64,000 nucleotides of DNA, taken from the NCBI GenBank assembly GCA_009835005.1, contig WTFG01000002.1, forward strand, positions 1 to 64,000, in the 5' to 3' direction. Both the position numbers and the translations under genes were made by a program. The notes beneath the pieces are model-generated. The model was not told the DNA's origin. It saw only the letters and a program-made list of their open reading frames with translations, and did no database searches. This document shows positions 47,834 through 57,505 of this stretch, in pieces. This DNA comes from Flavobacteriaceae bacterium Ap0902. GTDB taxonomy: Bacteria; Bacteroidota; Bacteroidia; Flavobacteriales; Weeksellaceae. The first letter of the stretch is position 1, and every line of letters starts with the position of its first letter.

Positions 47834-49913
47834 GAAACGATCAAAAAGAAGCTTTCAGCTTCAACAAGATCAATCTGACTGTGGTGTTGCCTGCTTGAAA
47901 TCTATAATGCAGTTTTATGAGGGCAATGCCACTTTAGAAAAATTGCGCGAATTAAGTGGAACTAATATAACAGGTACAACTGTTCTGGGGCTTTATCAAG
48001 CTGCGAATAAAATTGGTTTTGATGCACAAGGTAACGAGGCAGATATTCAGGCTATCATAGATCATGGAGAACCTCTAATTCTACATGTTTTAATAGAAGG
48101 TAAGTTGCAACATTATGTAGTATGCTATGGTTATGATGAAAACAAGGGCTTTTTAATTGGAGATCCAGCCAAAGGAATTTCATATTATTCTATAGCTGAT
48201 TTAGTTAAAGTATGGAAATCAAAAGTATGTATAACCTTAACGCCTAATAAAAACTTCGTAAAAATCAAGCAGTTTAAGCGATCTAAAATTTCTTGGTATA
48301 GACGCTTATTGATTGAAGATAAAAAACTATTAATATTTAGTCTATTGTTAGGTGTTGGTATTGCTGTATTAAATATGGCTACCGCAATTTTTTCACAAAA
48401 GTTAATTGACAAGATATTGCCTAGCAAAGAATTTCCCCAATTAATTGGCGGGATAGCTCTATTAGGTTTCTTATTATTAGTTAGAGTTGCTTTTTCTTCT
48501 TTGAGAAGTTATTTACTTACTATACAAACTCAAGATTTCAATAATCGAATTATAAGATACTTCTACAGTAATATACTTGCACTGCCAAAGCCCTTTTTTG
48601 ATACTAGAAAAATTGGTGAGTTGACTGCAAGATTAAATGATACAAACAGGATCCAGCGAGTTATTAAGCTTATAGTAAGTAGCTTTGTGATCGATGTCCT
48701 TATGGTTATTACGTCGTTTAGTTTTTTGATTTTTTATTCTTGGCAAATTGGTATAGTCGCAATGATAACCATGCCAGTTTATTTCTTGTTAATATATAGT
48801 TTTAATCATAAAATAATCCATGCTCAAAAACAAGTTATGCAAGGATATGCCATGAGTGAATCTCACTTTATTTCAACTATGCAGGGTATAGATGTAATAA
48901 AGAATTATGATAGAGTGTCCATGTTTGATAAATTAAATCAGAGAATTTATGGCGCATTTCAAGAAAAAGTATTTAATTTAGAATTATTAAATATCAAAAT
49001 CGGAGTTTATTCTGGTCTTGCAGCGGTTGTATTTTTAATAACCATTATTTCTATTGCTTCTACCATGGTTTGGGATGGGCAAATGCTCTTAGGAGAATTA
49101 GTGGCGGTTTTGAGTATCGCAAGTTTATTACTTCCGGCGATTACAAATTTAGCATTAATAACTATTCCTATTAATGAGGCTAAGATTGCTTTTGATCGTA
49201 TGTTTGAATATACTTCTTTAGACAAAGAAGCATCTGGTGAAGAAATCTTGAATGATTTCAAGTCCTTAGAAATAATTGATCTTACCTTTAGGTTTCCAGG
49301 TAGGAGTCCATTATTTCATCATGTGAATTTTAGTATCAATAAGGGTGAAATTATTTTGTTATCTGGTGATAATGGTAGTGGAAAAAGTACCTTGAGTCAA
49401 ATCTTGCAAAAATTTTATAGTTGGGAATCTGGTGATATTATCATTAATAAAGATAAACTTCTTCAAGATATTAGCCTCGAAAGCTGGCGAAAAATTATTG
49501 GAGTTTTACCTCAAGAAATCAATTTATTTCAGGGCAATGTCATAGATAATATTTTGTTAGGAGATAAGCTTGATGAACGTAGGTGGCAACTTTTTATTGA
49601 AGAATATAATTTTGTGCCATTTTTGAAGTCTTTACCCCAAGGATTATCTACAATAATAGGAGAAGAAGGCGTAAATTTATCTGGTGGTCAAAAGCAAATG
49701 CTGGGTATGATGCGTGTTTTATATAAAGAACCACAACTATTGATTTTAGATGAGCCCACCGCATCGATGGATGAAGCTAATGAAGAATTTATTATTGATT
49801 TACTTTCCAAGATTAATAAAACTACTTTCATTGTTTCTCATAGAAATGCAAAATTAGAAAAGATTGCTGATAAGAAATTATTTCTTTCAGGAGGTATTTT
49901 ACGAGAGAATTAG
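47814..49913 (+). CDS. C39-peptidase ABC transporter (bacteriocin export)
   Basis: 699 residues. Residues 1-130: C39 peptidase with LQQDQSDCGVACLKSI (Gln17, catalytic Cys23), LQHYVVCYGYDENKGFLIGD P (catalytic His ~98 and Asp ~114). Residues ~155-450: ABC membrane domain with six helices. Residues ~470-699: ATPase with LSGDNGSGKSTLSQ (Walker A), VNLSGGQKQMLGM (signature), LLILDEPTASMDEAN (Walker B) and FIVSHRNAK (switch His). It cuts double-glycine leaders while exporting the core. Two adjacent ATGs are possible starts. Confidence 0.93.
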   Translation: MMQRNTEKRSKRSFQLQQDQSDCGVACLKSIMQFYEGNATLEKLRELSGTNITGTTVLGLYQAANKIGFDAQGNEADIQAIIDHGEPLILHVLIEGKLQHYVVCYGYDENKGFLIGDPAKGISYYSIADLVKVWKSKVCITLTPNKNFVKIKQFKRSKISWYRRLLIEDKKLLIFSLLLGVGIAVLNMATAIFSQKLIDKILPSKEFPQLIGGIALLGFLLLVRVAFSSLRSYLLTIQTQDFNNRIIRYFYSNILALPKPFFDTRKIGELTARLNDTNRIQRVIKLIVSSFVIDVLMVITSFSFLIFYSWQIGIVAMITMPVYFLLIYSFNHKIIHAQKQVMQGYAMSESHFISTMQGIDVIKNYDRVSMFDKLNQRIYGAFQEKVFNLELLNIKIGVYSGLAAVVFLITIISIASTMVWDGQMLLGELVAVLSIASLLLPAITNLALITIPINEAKIAFDRMFEYTSLDKEASGEEILNDFKSLEIIDLTFRFPGRSPLFHHVNFSINKGEIILLSGDNGSGKSTLSQILQKFYSWESGDIIINKDKLLQDISLESWRKIIGVLPQEINLFQGNVIDNILLGDKLDERRWQLFIEEYNFVPFLKSLPQGLSTIIGEEGVNLSGGQKQMLGMMRVLYKEPQLLILDEPTASMDEANEEFIIDLLSKINKTTFIVSHRNAKLEKIADKKLFLSGGILREN

Positions 49914-49926
49914 TAATTAAATAAAA

Positions 49927-49956
49927 AAGACCTTAAAGGAAACTCCTCAAGGTCTT
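49927..49956. terminator. Bidirectional terminator between convergent genes
   Basis: AAGACCTT / AAGGTCTT stem (extended by AGGA/TCCT-like pairing inside), A-rich before and T-rich after, between the exporter stop (49913) and the pruA stop (49980). Confidence 0.8.
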
Positions 49957-49979
49957 ATATAATATTGTGGTTTTATAAT

Positions 49980-51614
49980 TTATTCATCAGCTCCTAAGAA
50001 CGGATATTTATAACTTGTGGGTGGTACAAAGTTCTCTTTGATTAATCTTGGAGACACCCATCTTAACAAGTTTTGTGCAGATCCAGCTTTGTCATTGGTT
50101 CCAGAAGCACGCGCTCCACCAAATGGTTGTTGGCCTACTACAGCGCCTGTTGGTTTATCATTGATATAGAAATTACCAGCAGCATTCTCTAATTTCTTAG
50201 AAGCAAGATCAATCACGTATCTATCTTGGCTGAATATGGCTCCTGTCAATGCGTACATAGAAGTCTCATTTACTAGATCTAAAGAATCCTCCCATTGTGC
50301 GTCATCATATACATAGATAGTCAACACAGGCCCGAAGATTTCTTCTTCCATAGACTCATATTTAGGGTTGGTTGTCAAAATTACGGTTGGGTCTATGAAA
50401 TAACCTTTGCTATCATCACAATTACCTCCAAAAATGATTTCTGTATCATCATTTTCTTTCGCTCTTTCTATATATCCTTTAATCTTATCAAAAGAATGTT
50501 TACTGATTACCGCATTCATAAAGTTAGTGAAGTCTCTAGGAGATCCAATTTTAATTTCTTTTAAATCAGAAATCAAATATTCTTTAACCTCATCCCAAAT
50601 ATTTTGAGGAATATAGCTTCTAGAAGCAGCAGAACATTTTTGTCCTTGGTATTCAAACGCTCCACGGGTTAAAGCAGTAGCTACTGCTCTTGGATCTGCA
50701 CTTGGGTGCGCCCAAACAAAGTCTTTTCCACCCGTTTCACCAACAATTCTAGGGTATGTTTTGTAAACGTCTATATTGTTACCGATTTGAGTCCAGAATT
50801 TCTTAAATACACTAGTAGATCCTGTGAAATGAATTCCAGCAAAATCTGGATGACCAAAACATTCCTCTGTGATTGCAGCAGGATCACCCTGAATCATATT
50901 GATTACACCATCTGGTACGCCCGCTTCTTTAAATAATTCCATCAAGACGCCAGCGCTCAGCATTTGTTTATCACTAGGTTTCCAAACTACCACATTGCCC
51001 ATCAAAGCCATACAAGTTGGCAAGTTTCCAGCAATGGCTGTAAAGTTAAATGGAGTTACAGCATATAAAAATCCTTCTAAAGGTCTATATTCCACACGGT
51101 TCCATATTCCATTATCAGAAACTGGTTGTTCCTCATAAATTTCACTCATGTATTGAACATTAAATCTCAAAAAGTCTGTAAACTCACAGGCAGAATCAAT
51201 TTCTGCTTGGTAAACACTTTTACCTTGACCAATCATGGTAGACGCATTCAAGCGATCACGGTAGGGTCCAGCGGCCAAATCCGCTGCTTTTAAAAAAACA
51301 GATGCGCGATGTTCCCATGGCAAAGAAGCCCATTTTTCTCTAGCATCTAATGCGGCCTTAATTGCCGCTTTAGCGTGGTCTACATCACCATCATAGAAAT
51401 ATCCAGCCACATGCTTGTGATCATGAGGAGGATTAATTTCCATTTTTTTAGAAGTTGTTACTTCATTTCCACCAATGTACATTGGAACTTCCGTCTGGTC
51501 ATTCCACATTTTATCATAGGTTTTCTGTAGAGATTCTCTTTCTGCAGAACCTGGAGCATAACTTTTGATAGGCTCATTAACTGCATAAGGTACAGTATAA
51601 ATTCCTTTTGGCAT
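49980..51614 (-). CDS. pruA: L-glutamate gamma-semialdehyde (P5C) dehydrogenase
   Basis: 544 residues, the usual length of monofunctional P5CDH. ALDH landmarks: YAVTPFNFTAIAGNLPTCMA (~200), WKPSDKQMLSAGVLM, FTGSTSVFKKFWTQIG, GETGGKDFVWAHPSAD (general-base Glu ~300), YQGQKCSAASRSYIP (catalytic Cys ~333), and a C-terminal QPFGGARASGTNDKAG oligomer/substrate region. It oxidises glutamate semialdehyde to glutamate with NAD+ in proline/arginine use. Monocistronic between a terminator and a divergent gene. A 63-bp fragment of it is found at 8980-9042. Confidence 0.95.
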   Translation of the reverse strand: MPKGIYTVPYAVNEPIKSYAPGSAERESLQKTYDKMWNDQTEVPMYIGGNEVTTSKKMEINPPHDHKHVAGYFYDGDVDHAKAAIKAALDAREKWASLPWEHRASVFLKAADLAAGPYRDRLNASTMIGQGKSVYQAEIDSACEFTDFLRFNVQYMSEIYEEQPVSDNGIWNRVEYRPLEGFLYAVTPFNFTAIAGNLPTCMALMGNVVVWKPSDKQMLSAGVLMELFKEAGVPDGVINMIQGDPAAITEECFGHPDFAGIHFTGSTSVFKKFWTQIGNNIDVYKTYPRIVGETGGKDFVWAHPSADPRAVATALTRGAFEYQGQKCSAASRSYIPQNIWDEVKEYLISDLKEIKIGSPRDFTNFMNAVISKHSFDKIKGYIERAKENDDTEIIFGGNCDDSKGYFIDPTVILTTNPKYESMEEEIFGPVLTIYVYDDAQWEDSLDLVNETSMYALTGAIFSQDRYVIDLASKKLENAAGNFYINDKPTGAVVGQQPFGGARASGTNDKAGSAQNLLRWVSPRLIKENFVPPTSYKYPFLGADE

Positions 51615-51650
51615 ATGTTTTAAATTTTATGGATTATAAATAAATTTCTT

Positions 51651-51658
51651 CAAATTTA
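51651..51658 (-). promoter_or_regulatory. Candidate -7 element of pruA
   Basis: TAAATTTG on the minus strand, matching TAnnTTTG, about 40 bp before the pruA start. The -33 TTG is not clearly placed. On the plus strand of the same gap, TATCTTTG (51747-51754) lies only 5 bp before the nominal GTG start of the next gene. Confidence 0.4.
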
Positions 51659-51758
51659 CGAATATTTAGACAAATTTTAAATATGATAGAGGCGCTGTTA
51701 ACGTAGTTTATGATTGTACACATATAAACTGTTAAATAATTAAGATTATCTTTGACCT

Positions 51759-52148
51759 GTGAAGTATAAAATCTGGGGAATATCGATCTTATTTATAATA
51801 GCGATTATGTTCTATTCGCTGAGACTTTCTGTGGCGTTTTTTCATTATGCTTTATGCAATGAGAGTTTTACAGCCTTATACTGTGTCAATGTAGATAAGC
51901 CAGAGATGAAGTGTAATGGGAAGTGTCATTTATTAAAAGAAACAAAAGAATCTCTTCCAGAGAAAAATGCTACTACTTTTAATCAGAATCTTCATGAGAA
52001 TATACATTTATTCTTTTCAGAAACAGTGTGTTTTCAATTGGAAGTTTCTGAATTTCTACAGAGCAAAAATACATTTGCTAGTTGTGCATTAAAATTGAAT
52101 AAGGTTTTTATAGAACCCACCTTTCCGCCTCCAGATTATTTGATTTAA
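51759..52148 (+). CDS. Small membrane-anchored protein with cysteine motif, upstream of copper receptor
   Basis: 129 residues with a GTG start. An N-terminal signal anchor (ISILFIIAIMFYSLRLSVAF) is followed by YCVNVDKPEMKCNGKCHLLK, a Cys-Met-Cys-Cys-His motif that could bind metal, and a short C-terminal part. Small proteins with a 'CNGKCHL' motif directly precede TonB copper/heme-type receptors in flavobacteria. The GTG sits very close to a -7-like element, so the true start may differ. Confidence 0.6.
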   Translation: MKYKIWGISILFIIAIMFYSLRLSVAFFHYALCNESFTALYCVNVDKPEMKCNGKCHLLKETKESLPEKNATTFNQNLHENIHLFFSETVCFQLEVSEFLQSKNTFASCALKLNKVFIEPTFPPPDYLI

Positions 52149-52225
52149 TACATTCAATTTTTAATAATCATCTATTCATATAAAGTAGATGAGGAAGTTA
52201 ACACTAGTAAATTAAATAATTAAAT

Positions 52226-54310
52226 ATGAAAAAACTAACGTACACTGGGTTAATGCTCATTGGTGCTGCAAACTTTTATGCTCAAAATATAACCAATGAT
52301 TCTATTATATCACCCAGAATAAATTTAAATGATATTATAATTAAAGGAGATTTCTTCACAGATCCAACCTTTGTATTAGAGGTAAATAATCAATTGGAAC
52401 ATGCTGCCCAACCTAAAAATGTAGCAGATTTATTTAAAGATGTGGACGGAATGAACTTGATTAAAAGAGGAAATTATGCCATTGATCCTTCTTTTAGAGC
52501 ATCTAGTTATGAACAGTTAAATATCCAATATGATGGAGGCGTAAAGGCTATGCAAGCCTGCCCCAACCGCATGGATCCTGTAACCACACATGTCTCGCCA
52601 GAAGATGTAGAGAAAATTGAAATCATCAAAGGGCCTTATACTGTTCGTTATGGTGCCAATTTTGGTGGAGTGGTGAATTTAATCACTTCCAAACCTAAAG
52701 GTATAGCTAAAGATAATTTTAAAGGAAATATACAAACAGGTTATGAATCCAACGGAAATACTTATTTGACATCTTTAGGACTACAGTATGCGAAAGATAA
52801 GTTTTTTATCAAAGGCAATGTGGGTTATAGAAATTTTGGAAATTATAGTGATGGAAATGGAGTTGAGATTCCATCAGCATTCAAGAGTACAGATTATTCT
52901 CTAAGTGGGGGTATTAATCTTAATCCTCAGCATGATATTGTAATAAACTGGAGACAATCTTTTGGACGTGATGTCTTGCATGCTGGTTTGCCAATGGATA
53001 CAGAAACGGATGACAGTTCTGTGTTTTCTATAGATTATTTTGCGCATCATTTAGAAGGTTTATTGACTGGCATTCAAGTGAAAGCCTATTATGCTACGGT
53101 AGACCATCTCATGAATAATTTTGATAGACCCAATGCGATGATGATGGAAATGGAGTCTCAGGTATATTCCGATACATACGGTGGGAAAATAGAAACTAAA
53201 TGGTCATTTTCACAGAAATTGGATTTATTTACTGGTCTAGATATGTTTAATGTGAAAAGAGAAGGAACCAAAGGAATGTTACATAAAAAGGATATGCAAG
53301 GAAATATGATTCCGAATCCCATGTGGATGATGGGGGATATATGGCAAGATGCTTATGTAAATGATTTTGGAATTTTTGCAGAAGGAAACTATAAAATCTC
53401 TAGATCATGGGTTTTGAAAACTGGAGTTAGATTGGATAAGGTGAATGCTAAACCAGAGAAATTGGCAGATAATTTTGGGTTAATCTACGGAAATGTAGAG
53501 GAAAAACAAGATTATAATGTAAGTGGTCATATAGGTTTAAAGTATGCTCCACGCCCCTCATTTATTTGGGAATTTGCAATGGGTAGAGGGGTGCGATCAG
53601 CCAATATGGTAGAACGATATATCAATTACTTTAATGTAGGACAAGATGCCTATAATTATGTAGGTAATCCAAATTTAGACCCAGAAGTTAATCATCAGGC
53701 AGAAGTTGGCTTTAAGAACAAGATGGTATTGAGGGGTGATGCTGCTTTAAATTTTGGTGCATCTGCATATTATTCCATGTTATCTAATTATATTACGGCC
53801 GTAGTCAATCCAAATTTAGAGACACCCAAGCATAAGGATGTTAAAAGTTTCGTGAATATAGATGATGCATACAAAGTAGGTTTTGAGCTGTTCTTTGATT
53901 CAAAATTCAATGAGCGTTGGAGTTTAGAAACCTCGTTGTCTTATGTGTATGCTAGAAATAAATCTATGGATGAATCTTTGCCCATGACACCACCTTTTAC
54001 AGCTATCATGGATGTTAGCTATACTACCGCAAAATTTATTACTAATTTAAGGTTCAAGGCTGTGTCAGAACAGAATCAAATTGCAGAATCCTTTGCCGAA
54101 ACTAAAACGCCAGGATATGGGACATTAGATTTTGAAATAAACTATATTCCAATTCATCAAATTTCTTTAGGCGCCTCCGTATTGAATATTTTAGACAAAA
54201 CGTATCATAACCATCAGAATTTCAACTTCGTGAATCAGTCAGGATTTGCAAGGGTGCCGATTAATGAACCTGGTAGAAACTTTACAATTTTTGCTAGGTA
54301 TAATTTTTGA
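52226..54310 (+). CDS. TonB-dependent copper receptor (OprC/NosA-like)
   Basis: 694 residues. Signal peptide MKKLTYTGLMLIGAANFYAQ. Plug domain ~40-170 with ACPNRMDPVTTHVSPEDVEK IEIIKGPYTVRYG: the CPNRMDPxT motif with Cys112 and Met116 (CxxxM) is what marks the OprC/NosA copper receptors, where these residues bind copper. The rest is a 22-strand-type barrel ending in a C-terminal Phe (FARYNF). There is no CarboxypepD-like N-terminal domain. Partnered with the Cys-rich small gene upstream. Confidence 0.85.
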   Translation: MKKLTYTGLMLIGAANFYAQNITNDSIISPRINLNDIIIKGDFFTDPTFVLEVNNQLEHAAQPKNVADLFKDVDGMNLIKRGNYAIDPSFRASSYEQLNIQYDGGVKAMQACPNRMDPVTTHVSPEDVEKIEIIKGPYTVRYGANFGGVVNLITSKPKGIAKDNFKGNIQTGYESNGNTYLTSLGLQYAKDKFFIKGNVGYRNFGNYSDGNGVEIPSAFKSTDYSLSGGINLNPQHDIVINWRQSFGRDVLHAGLPMDTETDDSSVFSIDYFAHHLEGLLTGIQVKAYYATVDHLMNNFDRPNAMMMEMESQVYSDTYGGKIETKWSFSQKLDLFTGLDMFNVKREGTKGMLHKKDMQGNMIPNPMWMMGDIWQDAYVNDFGIFAEGNYKISRSWVLKTGVRLDKVNAKPEKLADNFGLIYGNVEEKQDYNVSGHIGLKYAPRPSFIWEFAMGRGVRSANMVERYINYFNVGQDAYNYVGNPNLDPEVNHQAEVGFKNKMVLRGDAALNFGASAYYSMLSNYITAVVNPNLETPKHKDVKSFVNIDDAYKVGFELFFDSKFNERWSLETSLSYVYARNKSMDESLPMTPPFTAIMDVSYTTAKFITNLRFKAVSEQNQIAESFAETKTPGYGTLDFEINYIPIHQISLGASVLNILDKTYHNHQNFNFVNQSGFARVPINEPGRNFTIFARYNF

Positions 54311-54332
54311 TAAATATTAAAATAAATTATTT

Positions 54333-54662
54333 ATGATGGATTTTAAAGAATTAAGAAATTACGACACAGTTGTAGAAGCGCAAGAAGTATTACGTAAAGA
54401 AGGGTATACTTATGAATTTGATACAAAAGATGGATATATTGTCGCTTTAGGTAAGGATGATAAGTATACCCCAAAAGACTTGAAGATTTTAGCAGACGTT
54501 AGATTTGAGGGCATGTCTAATCCAGATGATAACATGATTTTGTATGTAATAGAAGCTAAGGATGGTACCAAAGGGACCATGTTAGATAATGTTGGTGGCG
54601 CCGAATCTGCACAAGATCCTGATTTAATTAAAGCCATCCCAATGGAGGATCAAGAAGACTAA
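54333..54662 (+). CDS. Conserved hypothetical protein
   Basis: 109 residues (108 if the second ATG is used): MDFKELRNYDTVVEAQEVLR, then GYIVALGKDDKYTPKDLKIL, VIEAKDGTKGTMLDNVGGAE. A small acidic cytoplasmic alpha/beta protein of a type common in Bacteroidota without known function. It is 22 bases after the receptor stop and followed by a terminator, so it may be co-transcribed with it. Confidence 0.7.
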   Translation: MMDFKELRNYDTVVEAQEVLRKEGYTYEFDTKDGYIVALGKDDKYTPKDLKILADVRFEGMSNPDDNMILYVIEAKDGTKGTMLDNVGGAESAQDPDLIKAIPMEDQED

Positions 54663-54683
54663 GCTATATTATTATGTAAAAAC

Positions 54684-54719
54684 AAAAAGGATTGGAGTAT
54701 TAAACTTCAATCCTTTTTT
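54684..54719 (+). terminator. Terminator after the copper receptor operon
   Basis: AAAAGGATTG / CAATCCTTTT stem with a ~13-base loop followed by TTTTTTG. Confidence 0.8.
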
Positions 54720-54749
54720 GTATAAAAAATTATAGTTTACTTTTTTTGA

Positions 54750-55973
54750 TTATCGCAAGCTAGGACGGGAATATCCCTCACCATAGCCAATGAGCAAATC
54801 ATATCTCTTGCCCCATGGTTGATAATAAAATAGCGCATTGTATAGGTTTTCTGTTTCCCAGTAACTTCCAGTAATTTTATTATAATCAATTTCCCCAGTT
54901 TTAATATTTCTTACAGCAAAACTATAATTATAGTATCCTTGTTTAAGTAATATATTCGTTTCCCACAATTTGGTATTGGGCGAATAAGATAGGATTGATT
55001 CTGGTGTAGGTTGAAAATCATTAAAGGCACCGTATACAAAAATCTCTTCATCTGGTGATGGTTCAAAACCAGCTAGTGCAAAATAAACTTCTGTGTAATC
55101 TGCTTCTGAACCTGCGTTAGCCTCATTGGGTATTTGGGTATTTCTAATGAAATAATTACCGTTCACGTCTGGCTGATCCAAATATACTTGGTCTTTATTA
55201 TATAAAATAGGGTACAATACTGTGCTGTAAATATCTTCCAATATAATTTCCTGGGTTGTGAGTGCAGAAAGTTCTAAATTTTTAGTATCAAACCAATTAT
55301 ATTCCGTACCACCTGCGAATTTCTGATCCATGTTATTGAAGGTGAATTGATTTTCTTGAATAAAAGTGGGGTCATTTGATACCAATTTTTCATGAAAATT
55401 ATTATTCTTCAAAATAACCAATTGGGAGTTGCCAGGATTTTGAGTTAAACTAAAATTAGGGGCATTCACATATACGGTGACCTGTTGGTTTAGAGAAGAA
55501 GACCCATTTATTCTATCTATTTTTACGCCAAGTTGTGTAAGGTCTTCATATACAGAAAAGCGTTTCTCTAAAATGACTTGATTTGTATTGGGTTTTAGCA
55601 ATTGAATGCCATAGTTGCCAGATAATTTAAAATTAAAATCTCTGTTTGGAATAGTCAAAGTATAATGTGTATAAGAAACTCTGGTATTGAATGAATTTTT
55701 GTACTCCCTGATATAACTTTTATCATATCCATCTAAAAATTCAGAAGTGAAGATGTCAGAGGGTTGCCAATTTCTATTGTAGCGCACAATTTTATATGGA
55801 TATCTCTTATAGCCGGTTTCCATATCATCAAAGGAGAAAATGAGGTATTCGCCTTTATTAATAAAGGGCGTGAGATCATTGGTTTGGGGATTAAATAATT
55901 GTACTGTTTTAATCTCTTGCGCATTAAAACTTAGCGTAGCAAGGATTAATATTAGATTTAATAAATATTTCAT
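54750..55973 (-). CDS. DUF5103 / type IX secretion plug-like protein
   Basis: 407 residues from ATG 55973 (MKYLLNLILILATLSFNAQE, a signal peptide); the eight upstream residues are not needed. DUF5103 hallmarks: LIFSFDDMETGYKRYPYKIV RYNRNWQPSDIFTSEFLDGY near residues 50-90, FNTRVSYTHYTLTIPNRDFN near 100, and EIFVYGAFNDFQPTPESILS with a C-terminal WGKRYDLLIGYGEG. In Flavobacterium a member plugs the SprA translocon of the type IX secretion system. Monocistronic, facing the receptor operon terminator. Confidence 0.85.
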   Translation of the reverse strand: MKYLLNLILILATLSFNAQEIKTVQLFNPQTNDLTPFINKGEYLIFSFDDMETGYKRYPYKIVRYNRNWQPSDIFTSEFLDGYDKSYIREYKNSFNTRVSYTHYTLTIPNRDFNFKLSGNYGIQLLKPNTNQVILEKRFSVYEDLTQLGVKIDRINGSSSLNQQVTVYVNAPNFSLTQNPGNSQLVILKNNNFHEKLVSNDPTFIQENQFTFNNMDQKFAGGTEYNWFDTKNLELSALTTQEIILEDIYSTVLYPILYNKDQVYLDQPDVNGNYFIRNTQIPNEANAGSEADYTEVYFALAGFEPSPDEEIFVYGAFNDFQPTPESILSYSPNTKLWETNILLKQGYYNYSFAVRNIKTGEIDYNKITGSYWETENLYNALFYYQPWGKRYDLLIGYGEGYSRPSLR

Positions 55974-56076
55974 AATAATTATCTTTACAATAAACATGCA
56001 AATCTAAGATTTGTTAAATAGATTAATTCTAAATAGAAAAGGTTAAGGTAGAGTATTTTATAATTTTGCAAAACAC

Positions 56077-56107
56077 TTGTGGATTGGATTGTTGTTTCTT
56101 AATTTTG
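56077..56107 (+). promoter_or_regulatory. nqr operon promoter
   Basis: TTG at 56077-56079, a 20-base spacer, and TAATTTTG at 56100-56107, a good match to the Bacteroidota -33/-7 consensus, 26 bp before the nqrA ATG. A second TAATTTTG at 56061-56068 suggests a tandem promoter. Confidence 0.7.
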
Positions 56108-56132
56108 CATTGGTTTTCTAAAGAATAATAAA

Positions 56133-57488
56133 ATGTCCAAAGACATCAAAATCCGTAAAGGGTTAGATATTAAATTAGTTGGCGCAGCGGAAAAGAAGCT
56201 GCGCGAAACTCAGGTCTCTGCAACTTATGGTCTTGTGCCAGATGATTTGCATGGGGTAATTCCAAGACTTCTTAAAAGAGATGGTGATAAGGTACTTGCT
56301 GGTGAGGGTGTTTATTACGCCAAGCGAGACGAGCGCATTATCATTCCTTCTCCTGTAAGTGGAACCATCAAAGAGGTGGTTCGTGGAGAAAAGCGAAAGA
56401 TTTTGACGGTTCTTATAGAACCAGATAAAGTCCAAGAGAGTGTTCAGCATGATTTTTCTGGTTGGCAAAATGCATCGGATGAGGATCTAAAAGATAAGTT
56501 ATGTCAAGCAGGAGCTTGGCCCTTCATCAAGCAAAGACCTTATGATGTGATTGCAAACCCAGAGCACACACCAAAGGCTATTTTTATCTCTGCCTATAAC
56601 TCTGCTCCAATTGCGGCAGATGTAGATATGTTAGTGCAGGGTAGAGAACAGTTTTTGCAAACAGGTATTGATGTACTTCAAAAATTAACTCCAGGGAAAA
56701 TTCATGTGACTTTAGCCTCTGATAATAATTCATCTCCTTTTGCTTCATTGCAGAATATAGAGCTTCATAGAGCTAAAGGACCTCACCCTATAGGGAATGT
56801 CAGTGTGCACATTGCGCAGGTGGATCCTATGAATGCGGGCGAACAAGTTTGGGTGATATCACCAGAACATGTCGCTGTTATAGGTGAGTTGGTAACACAA
56901 GGTGTATTAAGTTTTGAGAGAATTATAGCTGTTAATGGTTCGCAGGTAAAAGATCCAGGTTATGCAAAAGTAAAACTTGGTGCCAAAATAGCAGACATAG
57001 TGGATTCTTTTAATCTAGTGCAAGAGGAGAATAGGTATATACAAGGCAATCCTTTGAGTGGGTATAAGAGTTCACGAGAAGATGCTTTGGGCATGTATAC
57101 CAATCAACTTGCGGTCTTAGAAGAAGGAGCCGATTATGATTTCTTTGGGTGGACACGGCCTAGACCAAATAAATTTAGTGTGTATAGAGCTTTAATGTTC
57201 TCATTCTTGAATCCTGGCAAAAAGTATAACCTAAATGCGAATACTAATGGAGAAGAGAGGGCATTTGTATTAAATGGCGTTTATGAAGAGGTATTTCCTT
57301 TAGATATATATCCTGTTCAATTGATGAAATCATGTCTATATAGAGATATTGATGAGATGGAAAAACTTGGTATATACGAGGTGGCTCCAGAGGATTTCGC
57401 CTTAACAGAATTTGTATGTGTGTCTAAGTTGCCACATCAAAAGATAATTCGTGAAGGTCTAGATCAAATGATTAGAGAAGTCGGTTAA
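56133..57488 (+). CDS. nqrA: Na+-translocating NADH:quinone reductase subunit A
   Basis: 451 residues, soluble peripheral subunit. KIRKGLDIKLVGAAEKKLRE at the N-terminus, a biotinyl/lipoyl-like segment (PSPVSGTIKEVVRGEKRKIL) and HPIGNVSVHIAQVDPMNAGE Q near residue 220 with the RnfC-like fold. It contributes to the quinone site region and anchors NqrB. First gene of nqrABCDEF, 17 bases from nqrB. Confidence 0.95.
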   Translation: MSKDIKIRKGLDIKLVGAAEKKLRETQVSATYGLVPDDLHGVIPRLLKRDGDKVLAGEGVYYAKRDERIIIPSPVSGTIKEVVRGEKRKILTVLIEPDKVQESVQHDFSGWQNASDEDLKDKLCQAGAWPFIKQRPYDVIANPEHTPKAIFISAYNSAPIAADVDMLVQGREQFLQTGIDVLQKLTPGKIHVTLASDNNSSPFASLQNIELHRAKGPHPIGNVSVHIAQVDPMNAGEQVWVISPEHVAVIGELVTQGVLSFERIIAVNGSQVKDPGYAKVKLGAKIADIVDSFNLVQEENRYIQGNPLSGYKSSREDALGMYTNQLAVLEEGADYDFFGWTRPRPNKFSVYRALMFSFLNPGKKYNLNANTNGEERAFVLNGVYEEVFPLDIYPVQLMKSCLYRDIDEMEKLGIYEVAPEDFALTEFVCVSKLPHQKIIREGLDQMIREVG

Positions 57489-57505
57489 TAATAAATATTC
57501 GAATT

